DNA of 64,000 bases from Kitasatospora sp. MAA19. GTDB taxonomy: Bacteria; Actinomycetota; Actinomycetes; Streptomycetales; Streptomycetaceae. Below are positions 33,733 through 40,951 of this stretch, piece after piece (within the stretch, counting starts at the first letter, position 1; every line of letters begins with the position of its first letter). The position numbers and the translations under genes are program-made. The notes below the pieces were generated by a model. The model was given only the letters and a program-made list of their open reading frames with translations, had not been told where the DNA came from and searched no databases. Location: contig NZ_JARXYZ010000006.1 of assembly GCF_029894125.1 (NCBI RefSeq), positions 186,001 to 250,000 on the forward strand, in the 5' to 3' direction.

Positions 33733-34233
33733 CTAACGCGGTGGGGGCCGGTCCTCGTCACAGGTGGTGCGCTGGCCGTGGAGGAGGAGCGGGACGGCGC
33801 GGTTGGCGAGGGCCTCGGCGGCCCGGGCCGCTTGGGCGGGGGCCATGACGTCGAGCAGGTCGTGGGCGGGGACGAAGCGGGCGCCGAGCAGGCCACTGCG
33901 GTGCTGGGGCGGGACGGTGAGACGGGCGGCGGCGTGTTCGGTGATGGTGCCGCCGTCGAAGACGAGGTTGAGGCGCTCCAGGTAGCGGTCGGCGGGGGTG
34001 AAGTCGACCGCCAGGACGTCGGTCAGGCGGAGGTTGAGGCCGGTCTCGGCCCGCAGGTGGCGGGCGGCGGCCAGGTTGGGGGGCTCGTTGGGCCGGGCGG
34101 CGCCACCGGGCAGGATCAGGCCGTTCATGTAGTCGGGGTCGACGAGCAGCACGTCGCCCCGGGGGTTGCGGACGAGGACGAGGCAGCCGAGCCGGCACAC
34201 CGGCGGCTTGCCGAGAAGGCGGGGGTCACGCAT
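33733..34233 (-). CDS. Divergent NUDIX-domain protein (locus A)
   Basis: 166 aa. VCRLGCLVLVRNPRGDVLLV leads to the NUDIX segment at 43-66, GGAARPNEPPNLAAARHLRA then ETGL. The canonical REUXEE is altered to RHLRAE, so two metal-binding Glu are missing and hydrolase activity is doubtful. The end is Pro/Arg-rich. ATG 34233 was chosen because its paralogue at 61423 keeps the same MRDPRLL start with AGGAAG upstream. It is the last of four coupled genes and lies seven bases after the tiny 31-aa gene. Confidence 0.85.
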   Translation of the reverse strand: MRDPRLLGKPPVCRLGCLVLVRNPRGDVLLVDPDYMNGLILPGGAARPNEPPNLAAARHLRAETGLNLRLTDVLAVDFTPADRYLERLNLVFDGGTITEHAAARLTVPPQHRSGLLGARFVPAHDLLDVMAPAQAARAAEALANRAVPLLLHGQRTTCDEDRPPPR

Positions 34234-34240
34234 CGGGGGC

Positions 34241-34336
34241 TTACTTTCTGTTGCTGTCACGCCAGTTGAACCCGGCGAGGAGAGCGGCGGCGAAACACGC
34301 CCACCAGAGCAGGCGGGCGGCCAGATCAGTCGTCAT
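34241..34336 (-). CDS. Tiny membrane peptide, 31 aa (locus A)
   Basis: ATG 34336 overlaps the stop of the upstream gene by eleven bases (ATGACGACTGA). The frame encodes MTTDLAARLLWWACFAAALL then AGFNWRDSNRK and stops at TAA 34241: one hydrophobic helix with a basic end. Locus B keeps the start overlap and the first eleven residues (MTTELLARLLW) and then shifts frame. Conservation of overlap and sequence in two copies supports a real gene. Confidence 0.6.
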   Translation of the reverse strand: MTTDLAARLLWWACFAAALLAGFNWRDSNRK

Positions 34337-34574
34337 ACGTCAGGCGCTCGTAACGCAGACCCTTGCGCAGCAGGTCGACGACGCGGAGGAGTTCGGACGG
34401 ACGGGCCGAGCCCAGGCTGATCAGGTAGCACCCGGTCATCCGCCCGTGCTCCCAATCCACTTCCACCGACGGCAACTTCACCCCGCCGAGGGCAAGGACG
34501 GTGGTCAGGTCGTCGACGACGTCGGCCGCATCCCGCCGCTGATCGGCGGTGGCCCGGTTGAGGATGGACCCCAT
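34326..34574 (-). CDS. Conserved small protein, 82 aa (locus A)
   Basis: MGSILNRATADQRRDAADVV, then LALGGVKLPSVEVDWEHGRM, GCYLISLGSARPSELLRVVD and LLRKGLRYERLTYDD. No domain is recognised. The homologue at 61962 shares the middle and end almost without change, with the segment LPSVEVDWEHG identical. ATG 34574 overlaps the preceding stop (TGATG). The two copies plus fixed neighbours define it as part of a conserved cassette. It is soluble with a mixed alpha/beta look. Confidence 0.75.
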   Translation of the reverse strand: MGSILNRATADQRRDAADVVDDLTTVLALGGVKLPSVEVDWEHGRMTGCYLISLGSARPSELLRVVDLLRKGLRYERLTYDD

Positions 34575-34828
34575 CACGCCCCCACCCGCCGCCGCACCTC
34601 GAACCCCCGCCACGCCTGATACGCGACCGTGAACGAGCTGAAGGAAGCCAGCTCACCCGAGGCGCCGCTACGCAACCACTCCCCCGTCGTCTCGTTCCGC
34701 ACCCGGTAACACCGGCCCTCCGGGTCCCAGCGGACCCCGTAGCCGTGGAGTCGGGGCGAGGTGCCAGCTTGGCTAACCACGCCCCCGCCTCCCCCAGGAC
34801 TCACTTCATTGATCGCGTCTGATTCCAT
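34574..34828 (-). CDS. Conserved small protein, 84 aa (locus A)
   Basis: First gene of the minus-strand cassette. After a Gly-rich start (SPGGGGGVVS) the core is RLHGYGVRWDPEGRCYRVRN, ETTGEWLRSG, then FTVAYQAWRGFEVRRRVGA. The homologue at 62213 shares RLHGYGVRWDPEGRCYRVRN exactly. No family is known to me. ATG 34828 gives MESDAINEVS. It diverges from the HTH regulator at 34962, which probably controls this operon. Confidence 0.72.
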   Translation of the reverse strand: MESDAINEVSPGGGGGVVSQAGTSPRLHGYGVRWDPEGRCYRVRNETTGEWLRSGASGELASFSSFTVAYQAWRGFEVRRRVGA

Positions 34829-34961
34829 GTGCACGACTCCCTTCACGCGGCTTTCACGAGAATCATCGGCACCCAAACGGCCTATAGGTGTTCCATCTCG
34901 AAGACAACTGCCACGTCTTGGCGCTAGCGTCCAAGAAAGCCCAAACGTCTCAGGATTCCTC
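34829..34961. promoter_or_regulatory. Divergent promoter region of locus A
   Basis: 133 bp, lower in GC than its surroundings, separating the four-gene operon (minus) from the HTH gene (plus). It contains AATCATCGGCACC and CCTATAGGTG but I could not fix promoter boxes or an operator. Confidence 0.5.
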
Positions 34962-35726
34962 TTGAACACTGCGCTCCAGCAAGGTATGACCGCTGCGCAC
35001 CTATCCCCCCGTCAACTGGCTGCCCGGGTCGGTGTTACACCTAAGACCGTGGAACGCTGGCTCTCTGATGCATCGCTGGTGCCGCATCAGCGGAACCGCA
35101 TCGATGTCTGCGCGGCTTTAGGGGTTGATGAACGAGTGATCTGGCCCAACACCGTCCGGGCGAACGTCAAGACCGGGCACGACCGGGAGGTATTCGCCGT
35201 CTACCCGTACCGATCGGCCTGCCCGCAGTCGGTCTGGGCGCAGCTGATCGCCGAGGCCCGGTCCGACGTGTTCCTCGCCGGCTACACCAACTACTTCGTC
35301 TGGCTGGAGCAGCCCGCCCTGTTGCAGACCCTTCGGCGCAAGGCCGAGGGCGGCTGCCGGGTCCGCTTTCTCCTCGGGGATCCGGACTCCGACACGACGC
35401 GCCAGCGCGAGCAGATCGAGGACGTCGCCCTCACGGTGTCCACCAGGATCAGGGTCACCTTGGAGAACCTGGCCAAACTCTCCGGCTCCGAGCGGGTCGA
35501 GGCCCGCTTCAGTGCTCCGGACGACGGCCCGAACCACGTCGGCCTCTCCGTCTTCCGCTTCGACGAGCACGCCCTCGTCACACCCCACCTCGCCCGCGCC
35601 GTCGGCCACGACTCGCCACTGATGCACCTGCGGCGCAGCGAGGAGAACGGTATGTTCGACCGCTTCGCCGAGCACATCGAGGAACTCTGGTCCCGGGGCC
35701 GCGACATCCGCACCGGCCCGCACTGA
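34962..35726 (+). CDS. HTH regulator with DUF5919-type C-terminal domain (locus A)
   Basis: 254 aa from TTG 34962 (AGGA six bases upstream); ATG 34986 is an alternative. The N-terminal HTH reads LSPRQLAARVGVTPKTVERW. From about residue 70 comes a domain with VFAVYPYRSACPQSVWAQLI, FLAGYTNYFVWLEQ and CRVRFLLGDPDSD, the pattern of DUF5919, a family of actinomycete regulators with a PLD-like sensing domain. The ligand is unknown. It is divergent from the four-gene cassette and followed by a truncated NUDIX and a DUF397 gene. Confidence 0.82.
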   Translation: MNTALQQGMTAAHLSPRQLAARVGVTPKTVERWLSDASLVPHQRNRIDVCAALGVDERVIWPNTVRANVKTGHDREVFAVYPYRSACPQSVWAQLIAEARSDVFLAGYTNYFVWLEQPALLQTLRRKAEGGCRVRFLLGDPDSDTTRQREQIEDVALTVSTRIRVTLENLAKLSGSERVEARFSAPDDGPNHVGLSVFRFDEHALVTPHLARAVGHDSPLMHLRRSEENGMFDRFAEHIEELWSRGRDIRTGPH

Positions 35727-35772
35727 TGTCTGCGGCGCCGCCCACGACGAAACCCCTGCCCTCCTGCTGCCC

Positions 35773-36063
35773 ATGAGCAACCATGCCGAGTCGCCCAACC
35801 CAACACCGCTGCACTCCGTGTCCGTCGCGGGAGCGGTCGTCCGCGAGGACGGACGCGTGCTGGCGATCCGCCGGGCCGGCAACGGGACCTGGGAGCCCCC
35901 GGGCGGGGTGCTGGAGCTGACCGAGACCGTCGAGGACGGCCTGCGCCGCGAGATCTTCGACGAGACCGGGATCAAGGTCGGCGTCGACATGAGCGAGGTC
36001 TACGCCGTCCGCATCCGCTCCCACGACGGCCACCGCCTCGCCGCCCCCAAGCACCCCGCGTGA
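35773..36063 (+). pseudogene. NUDIX hydrolase, truncated (locus A)
   Basis: 96 aa remain. The NUDIX box is canonical here: GGVLELTETVEDGLRREIFD then ETGI, with REUXEE intact. After DMSEVYAVRIRSHDGH the expected second half (VYKNVTRG region and the end) is missing, and the stop codon lies inside the palindromic repeat at 36058-36090. Locus B has a decayed copy of the same gene that still holds part of the missing region. The truncated protein could not form the whole fold. Confidence 0.75.
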
Positions 36064-36090
36064 GAAGTCGACCCCGCCGACTTCTCACGC
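36058..36090. repeat. Palindromic repeat, copy 3
   Basis: A perfect 13-bp stem, GCGTGAGAAGTCG at 36058-36070 with 36078-36090. It supplies the stop codon of the truncated NUDIX gene and lies 55 bp before the DUF397 start. Confidence 0.8.
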
Positions 36091-36144
36091 CGACCGTACC
36101 GTGGCTGCCAGTTGGCACCGCCCGATCAGGAGGCAACCGCGTTG

Positions 36145-36345
36145 ATGAGCAACCACCCCACCACCTGGCGCAAGAGCAGCTACAGCGGCCAGGGCGGCGA
36201 TTGCATCGAGGTCGCCGACGGCTTCACCGATGTGCAGCCCGTCCGCGACTCCAAGGACCCCGCCGGGCCCGCCCTCCTCTTTCCCTCCCCCGCCTGGCGG
36301 GCCTTCGTCACCGCCGTCCGCGCCGGCGAGTTCGACGCCCGGTAG
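36145..36345 (+). CDS. DUF397 protein (locus A)
   Basis: 66 aa, complete: TTWRKSSYSGQGGDCIEVAD, then VQPVRDSKDPAGPALLFPSP and AWRAFVTAVRAGEFDAR. DUF397 proteins are small partners of Xre/Scr1-type regulators in actinomycetes. ATG 36145 with CAGGAGG upstream. In locus A a truncated NUDIX gene separates it from its HTH gene, unlike locus B, where the two overlap. Confidence 0.92.
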   Translation: MSNHPTTWRKSSYSGQGGDCIEVADGFTDVQPVRDSKDPAGPALLFPSPAWRAFVTAVRAGEFDAR

Positions 36346-36464
36346 CAGCGACTCCTGGGCGGGGAAAAGGAACTGGCCTATGCCGCTGAGCCGACAGCTT
36401 GTGTGCGCGTGACTGCCTTGTCTCGGCCGTCCAGTCACCCATGGAATCCATATGCCCGTGTGCG

Positions 36465-36965
36465 TCAGCGGTTCGGAGCGCTGGAGGCCAGGCGGACGGC
36501 GTCGGGCAGCAGGTGGAGCTCGTAGGGCGTGTAGCAGTCCGACATCTCGCCTCCGACCACGACGCCGCAATGGCAGGCGCGGTTGGGTGGGCCGTCGCCG
36601 GGGGCTCCGCAGCAGCCGGGTGGCCCGCTCGTTGTCGCGTGCCCGGTGATGCCGGTCCCGTCCTCGGGGTGCAGGACGAAGGTGTTCCGGGGTCCGGCCG
36701 AGACGACGACCATTCCGTCGAAGTCGCTGATGCACGGGCCGCCGGGGTAGGCGGCGGGGCAGTCGTCCTGGTCCTCGGCCGGGACGAACGGCGGTCCGTG
36801 CGGCTCAGGATCGACGGCGTAGTGGCCGCGGGGCACGGTGGGCGGGGCCTGTCGCCGGCCGTTGACGAGCTCGCCCTCGAACACGTGCCGGGCAGGAACC
36901 GCCGGGAGGAGCTCAAGGTCAGGCGTGAGAGCCTCGCCGCAGACGGCGCAATGAAAAATCGTCAT
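36465..36965 (-). CDS. Hypothetical protein with CxxC zinc-like N terminus, 166 aa
   Basis: MTIFHCAVCGEALTPDLELL opens with a CxxC pair; further Cys/His occur in DDCPAAYPGGPCISD, GCCGAPGDG and RACHCGVVVG. SAGPRNTFVLHPEDGTG and CYTPYELHLLPDAVRL mark the C-terminal half. The family is a conserved actinomycete hypothetical without a known role. A partial paralogue lies at 41478-41835 on the other strand. It is likely cytoplasmic and may bind metal. Confidence 0.7.
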   Translation of the reverse strand: MTIFHCAVCGEALTPDLELLPAVPARHVFEGELVNGRRQAPPTVPRGHYAVDPEPHGPPFVPAEDQDDCPAAYPGGPCISDFDGMVVVSAGPRNTFVLHPEDGTGITGHATTSGPPGCCGAPGDGPPNRACHCGVVVGGEMSDCYTPYELHLLPDAVRLASSAPNR

Positions 36966-37090
36966 CGTGGCATGTCTACAGCGTCGGCCCTCACGTCACA
37001 ACACGATTCCGTTCCCCCGCCGGCGGGGGCTCGCTGGTCGGCCGTCACGCGGCCGAGAACGGACCCGTCGCGCCCCGCCGAACGCCCCTC

Positions 37091-37118
37091 GCGGGAAGTT
37101 CGGCACGACCGGCTTCCC
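37091..37118. repeat. Palindromic repeat, copy 4 (degenerate)
   Basis: GCGGGAAGTTCGGCACGACC then GGCTTCCC resembles the family core with mismatches in the stem. It lies in the spacer between two minus-strand hypothetical genes. Confidence 0.4.
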
Positions 37119-37186
37119 ATTCCCCGGGGATGTGCGGCCACGGAACGTCCGTGCCAGTGGGCGGGGCGAGGCGGGTGGTTGTGCCG

Positions 37187-37220
37187 AGGTGCCCCGGCGG
37201 ACGGATCCGCCGGGGCACCT
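37187..37220 (-). terminator. Terminator of the immunity candidate gene
   Basis: A perfect 14-bp stem, AGGTGCCCCGGCGG at 37187-37200 with 37207-37220, loop ACGGAT, four bases after the stop at 37225. Confidence 0.8.
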
Positions 37221-37224
37221 CCGG

Positions 37225-37578
37225 TCAGGTCAGCGACGAGATGCGCATGCGGCTGCACATCACGAAGCCCTGGTGGTCTCCGTCGGACAGGAGCAGGACG
37301 TGGTAGGCGTCGCGGTGCTCCTCGGGGACGTCGGCGAACTCCTCGATTCCGGGGCGGTCTTCACCGGCCCGGGTGATGTGCAGTTCGCTGTACCCGCGCC
37401 GGATCTTCATCGCCGCGACGTTGATGAACTCGATCTCCAGGCCGGCGTCCGGCTCCTGCGGCGCACCGCGCAGCACCAGTGTCCGGTGTGACGCCGCGTA
37501 GGACCAGGGGCTGAACGGGCGCTCGATCCGCAGCGGCAGCTGGTCGGTACCGGCCAGGAACGTCATGGGGTCTCTCAT
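37225..37578 (-). CDS. Hypothetical protein, immunity candidate, 117 aa
   Basis: MRDPMTFLAGTDQLPLRIER, then SYAASHRTLVLRGAP, GLEIEFINVAAMKIRRG and HRDAYHVLLLSDGDHQG. It looks like a compact beta-rich soluble protein; no named family is recognised. ATG 37578 overlaps the stop of the upstream toxin-like fragment (ATGA at 37575-37578), the standard toxin-immunity arrangement. With HINT-domain remnants nearby, an immunity role is the best inference. Confidence 0.6.
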   Translation of the reverse strand: MRDPMTFLAGTDQLPLRIERPFSPWSYAASHRTLVLRGAPQEPDAGLEIEFINVAAMKIRRGYSELHITRAGEDRPGIEEFADVPEEHRDAYHVLLLSDGDHQGFVMCSRMRISSLT

Positions 37579-37900
37579 TCGAAGGGACTCGTCGTCGGCT
37601 TGCCATTCTCGTACCATTGCACGCGTTTCTGCACCTCCGGTGGCGCCTTCTTGATCTGTGCCAGCTCCCAGGCCGTGGCGTGGTCGCCGGGCTTCGCGGC
37701 GTCTATGGCCTGCTCGGCCCACCTCTTCGCGTTCTCCTTCCCGATGTAGTCCAGGTTGAAGAAGATCTTGGTCGTTTTCTCCGGCTTGAGGGCCTCCAGG
37801 ACGGTGTCCGTCCGCTTCGCCCCGGCGGGGAAGTCATGGTAGGACTTCGCCTTGACGACCTTGTCGGCGAAGTCCTTCAGAGAGCCTGCGCCATCTTGAA
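37575..37900 (-). pseudogene. C-terminal fragment of a polymorphic toxin candidate
   Basis: An open minus-strand frame without a start codon. It reads GAGSLKDFADKVVKAKSYHD, GAKRTDTVLEALKPEKTTKI, FFNLDYIGKENAKRWAEQAI, AKPGDHATAWELAQIKKAPP and a C-terminal KPTTSPFE. Lys-rich and less GC-biased than neighbours, as is usual for toxin C-terminal domains. Its 5' end is lost near 37900, where a plus-strand HTH fragment begins. I do not recognise the toxin fold. It overlaps the immunity candidate by four bases. Confidence 0.6.
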
Positions 37901-37923
37901 GTTGGCTGGTGGGAGGGGCTGGC

Positions 37924-38145
37924 GTGACTCCGTTCCAGTCGGCGCTCCCGTCGGACTACCAGCGCATCCTCGCCGTCGTCCGGCAGGCGGGCGCCCCGGT
38001 CATGGTCCGGCAGGTCGGCGAGGTGCTCGGCCTGGACACCGGCATCCGGGGCAAGCTGGAGCCGCTGCGCGGGAAGCTGACCAAGCTGGCCGAGCGCGGC
38101 TGGCTGCGCAAGTTCCCCGACGGCCGGTTCTCCACCCGTCCGTGA
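37924..38145 (+). pseudogene. HTH C-terminal fragment of a transposase-linked protein
   Basis: The frame VTPFQSALPSDYQRILAVVR, APVMVRQVGEVLGLDTGIRG, KLEPLRGKLTKLAERGWLRK and FPDGRFSTRP has the two-part winged-helix pattern often found at the end of actinomycete transposase-associated proteins. No credible start precedes it; the sequence joins a minus-strand toxin fragment at about 37905-37925. It could still be expressed from GTG at 37924 as a 73-aa protein. Confidence 0.5.
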
Positions 38146-38192
38146 CCCGCGGCGGCCGCCTGGCCGTAGGTCTGGTTCTGGCGTAACCAGGT

Positions 38193-38206
38193 TGCCGTCG
38201 ACGGCA
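38193..38206. promoter_or_regulatory. 14-bp perfect palindrome before the transposase
   Basis: TGCCGTC followed directly by GACGGCA, 12 bp upstream of the transposase start. It may be a binding site or part of the element's end. Confidence 0.4.
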
Positions 38207-38217
38207 GTTGGGATTGT

Positions 38218-39051
38218 GTGACCAAAACCGAAGAGCCGACCGGGGACACCGTCCCCCTTGTCTACCAGTGCCGTCTGCCGCTGTCCACGAGCACCGTCAC
38301 CCACCTCGCTGACCTGCTGCGACGCCATCTGAAGGCGATAGGTTCACGCTGGCGGGCCCTGCCGCCGGGCCGGATCGCGGTGATCGTCCTGGCCGTTCTG
38401 CGGCACGACCAGCGCCTGGCCGACATGGCCGGCGGCAACGGCGTCTCCGCCACCACCGTGCGCCGCTGGCGCGACGAGCTGATCGGCCTGCTGGCCGCGA
38501 AGGCCCCACGGCTGGACCGCGCTCTGAAGAACATCGCCAAACGGGGCGGCGAGGTCGTCCTGGTCGACGGCACCCTCATCCCCACCCAGCGCCGCACCGG
38601 CAAAGACAACCGCCCGAACTACTCCGGCAAGCACCACCGCCCCGGCCTGCGCTTCCTCGCCCTGACCGACGAGAAGGGCCGACTGGTCTGGATCTCGGCC
38701 GCCCGCCCCGGCCGCACCCACGACATCACCGCCGCCCGCCGCGACCACCTCCTCGCCCACCTGCGCGACGCCGGGCTCGGTGCGCTGGCAGACCCCGGCT
38801 TCCTTGGCCTGGACGACGACCCCGACGACCCCGTGGTCGTCACCGGCTTCAAGGCCACCCGCGCCCGCAAGCTCACCCTTGGCCAGAAGGTGGCCAATCG
38901 TATCCTCGCGGCCGGACGCGCCCCAGTCGAACACGGCTTCGCCCACCTGAAGAACTGGCGGATTCTCACCAAACTCCGCACCGCCCCCGTCCGCGCCACC
39001 CAGCTCCTGCGCGCCCTGCTCGTCCTGACCAACCTCGAAGTCGCCCGCTGA
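38218..39051 (+). CDS. DDE transposase, IS5-like (DDE_Tnp_4 type)
   Basis: 277 aa, apparently intact. The N-terminal HTH includes MAGGNGVSATTVRRWRDELI. Catalytic acids are in EVVLVDGTLIPTQR, the D of PGRTHDITAARR and ALADPGFLG, and the E of VEHGFAHLKNWRI, in the order of HARBI/IS5-type transposases. GTG 38218 is the start. I could not find terminal inverted repeats or target duplications, so the element's ends are unknown. It has separated pieces of a polymorphic toxin gene on either side. Confidence 0.85.
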   Translation: MTKTEEPTGDTVPLVYQCRLPLSTSTVTHLADLLRRHLKAIGSRWRALPPGRIAVIVLAVLRHDQRLADMAGGNGVSATTVRRWRDELIGLLAAKAPRLDRALKNIAKRGGEVVLVDGTLIPTQRRTGKDNRPNYSGKHHRPGLRFLALTDEKGRLVWISAARPGRTHDITAARRDHLLAHLRDAGLGALADPGFLGLDDDPDDPVVVTGFKATRARKLTLGQKVANRILAAGRAPVEHGFAHLKNWRILTKLRTAPVRATQLLRALLVLTNLEVAR

Positions 39052-39151
39052 CAGACGATCCACACGGCAGACTGCGCCCACCACCAGGAACTCCTTGTGC
39101 GTGCTGAAGGGGTAGAGAGGTGGTTGTCGCTGAGCGAGAGGACGAGAAGAC

Positions 39152-39817
39152 ATGGATGTGTATGAAGCCGTGGACAGCCGCCGGGCCGTGCGGGCGTTCA
39201 GCGATGAGCCGGTACCCAAAGGGGTACTCGAACGAGTCCTGGCCGCGGCAACGAGGGCTCCGTCGAGTGGGAACCTCCAGCCGTGGCATGTGTATGTCGT
39301 GACCGGCGAGCCCTTGGCCGAACTGAAGAAACGCGCGACGGCCCGGGCACTGGCGGGAGACCCGGGCGATGAGCGGGAGTATCCGATGTACCCGGCCGAA
39401 CTGACCTCGCCGTATCTGGATCGCTTCTCCGCCGCGGCCGCCCAGCGGTACAAGGCGCTGGGAATCGAGCGCGACGACCCCGACAGGCCCACAAAGATCG
39501 CCGCCTTGAACTCGGAGGCGTTCGGGGCGCCGGTCGCGCTGTTCTGCTACCTCGACCGGACGATGGGGCCCGGCCAGTGGGGGGACGCGGGAATGTACTT
39601 GCAGACGGTCATGCTATTGCTGAGGGCGGAAGGGTTGCACAGCTGCCCCCAGGTGATGTGGACGATGTACCGAAAGACCGTCAGCCACATAGTCGGAGCC
39701 GATGACAGGCTCGCACTGTTCTGCGGTGTCGCGGTGGGATTCGAGAAGGAAGGCGTGCCGCGGCTGCGTACCGGGCGGGCGGACATGACGGAGACGGTGA
39801 GCTTCATCGGAGTGTGA
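39152..39817 (+). CDS. Nitroreductase family protein
   Basis: 221 aa FMN-dependent oxidoreductase. The FMN-binding start is MDVYEAVDSRRAVRAFSDEP, then ATRAPSSGNLQPWHVYVV near 33-50. The dimer-lid region is WGDAGMYLQTVMLLLRAEG, and the C terminus has RLALFCGVAVGFEKEG, typical of the family. It would use NAD(P)H to reduce nitro compounds or quinones. ATG 39152 has GACGAGAAGA upstream. It lies between IS and toxin debris and may have been carried in with it. Confidence 0.92.
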   Translation: MDVYEAVDSRRAVRAFSDEPVPKGVLERVLAAATRAPSSGNLQPWHVYVVTGEPLAELKKRATARALAGDPGDEREYPMYPAELTSPYLDRFSAAAAQRYKALGIERDDPDRPTKIAALNSEAFGAPVALFCYLDRTMGPGQWGDAGMYLQTVMLLLRAEGLHSCPQVMWTMYRKTVSHIVGADDRLALFCGVAVGFEKEGVPRLRTGRADMTETVSFIGV

Positions 39818-39904
39818 CCGTTCGCCGGTTCCGGCCCGTCGGCGCGGACGGGCCGGAACCGGCGAAGGCCCCCGGCAGATGATCTAGAGGCCAGACTGCC
39901 GCCC

Positions 39905-40108
39905 GCCACCAGAGGGTGTTCCAGTGCCGGATGTCCTCGATCCGCTGCGGCCGGCCGGCGGGGTCCCGGAGTGCTTGACCGGTCTTCAGGTCGGCGGCGT
40001 CGAGCCAGGTGCGCTGGTCCTCGGACCAGAACGGGTGGTGGTCGGTGCTGGTGAGCGACCCCCCGTTCTCCAGGGTGATGTCGGTGTCGCCGCCGTCTTG
40101 CTGCCCGC
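39905..40108 (-). pseudogene. HINT-domain fragment of a polymorphic toxin
   Basis: The frame DGGDTDITLENGGSLTSTDH then HPFWSEDQRTWLDAADLKTG and RPQRIEDIRHWNTL is the middle of a pretoxin HINT (intein-like) domain, including the TxTDxHPFW block with its His. The start is cut by a lectin fragment at about 40110; after RHWNTL the frame runs into unrelated residues. In relatives this domain lies just before the C-terminal toxin, so this piece and the fragment at 37575-37900 may have been one gene, in the same orientation, before the intervening DNA arrived. Confidence 0.7.
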
Positions 40109-40111
40109 GGG

Positions 40112-40248
40112 TCGACACCAAGGGCTACCAGCTCCGCAACACCTTCAACAACCGCTGCCTCGCCTTCCCCTCCTGGCAGGAAAACGGCGCCCCCGCCAAG
40201 GTGTGGGACTGCGTCCCCGCCTTCGACGACCAGGTCTGGAAGTTCTGA
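40112..40248 (+). pseudogene. Ricin-type lectin C-terminal fragment
   Basis: The frame VDTKGYQLRNTFNNRCLAFP, SWQENGAPAKVWDCVPAFDD then QVWKF and TGA is the end of a beta-trefoil (RICIN) module: NxxxxRCLA, VWDC and QxW are diagnostic. Only about 45 residues remain, with no start. It abuts the HINT fragment on the opposite strand. Confidence 0.7.
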
Positions 40249-40414
40249 CCCCCGCCACACCCCACCAGGGCGGGGCGGGGGCGACGGCCTTGAACCGGTC
40301 CACGGTGAGCGCCGGGGTGCCCGGAGGCATCCCGGTCCCGTCGGCGCCGTTCCACTGCGCCACGGCGACCTTCGCGCCATCCGCCCGCAGCAGGTGACGT
40401 GCCGACGGACGTTG

Positions 40415-40951
40415 TCAGCCGAACCGGAACACCTGGTCGGACCATCCGCTGTCAGGCACGGCGCTGTCGAGGGCCTTGCTGATCGTCCGTTCCTCGTAGG
40501 CGAAGTGGGATTCCATGATCGCCGTGAGTCCGTCGAGTTCGCGCCCGATCGCCTCCAGGCCTTCGCCGGGCGATTCGGCGGCGTGGTCGGCGAGTTCGCG
40601 GACCCTGGCCAGGATGGCAGCGATCATCTCGTGGTCTTCGACGAGCTTGGCGACCGTCCCGGCGAGCTCGGGGCGTTCGCGCACGAGGTGGGCGAACACG
40701 CCCTCGTCCTCGCCCTGGTGGTGTGCCGTCAGCGCGGCGCAGAAGGCCAGGCAGTGGGTGCGCAGCGTGTCGTCGTCCAGCCGGCGTTGGCCGATTCCGG
40801 CCCTGACCGCGCCGATCCGGCGGCGCAGTTCCTGATGTGCTTGGGAGAGCTGAAGGCTCAGGGCGACCACACGGTCGCCGTCGGGGGAAGCCACGGAGGG
40901 CGGTCCCTTCGGTTCCACACCTCCATGCCTGACGCGGTCCGTCACCGGCAC
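40415..40951 (-). CDS. Hemerythrin domain-containing protein
   Basis: 178 aa. Metal-ligand motifs in order: SQAHQELRRRIG near 38, CAALTAHHQGEDEGVFAHL near 73-91, KLVEDHEMIAAIL near 105, and ESHFAYEERTISKAL near 150. These His and Glu give the diiron site of hemerythrin-like proteins, which sense or carry oxygen, nitric oxide or iron. The start is uncertain: GTG 40951, or a later GTG about eleven codons in. It is followed by debris, so it stands alone. Confidence 0.85.
   Translation of the reverse strand: MPVTDRVRHGGVEPKGPPSVASPDGDRVVALSLQLSQAHQELRRRIGAVRAGIGQRRLDDDTLRTHCLAFCAALTAHHQGEDEGVFAHLVRERPELAGTVAKLVEDHEMIAAILARVRELADHAAESPGEGLEAIGRELDGLTAIMESHFAYEERTISKALDSAVPDSGWSDQVFRFG

Noticed and set aside
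38150..39110. Terminal inverted repeats of the IS element
   Set aside because: I compared the flanks of the transposase by eye and found no convincing pair or target duplication, so no boundaries are given.
40260..40400. Minus-strand frame reading DGAKVAVAQWNGADGTGM
   Set aside because: Possibly a gene fragment next to the lectin debris, but too short and unbounded to call.
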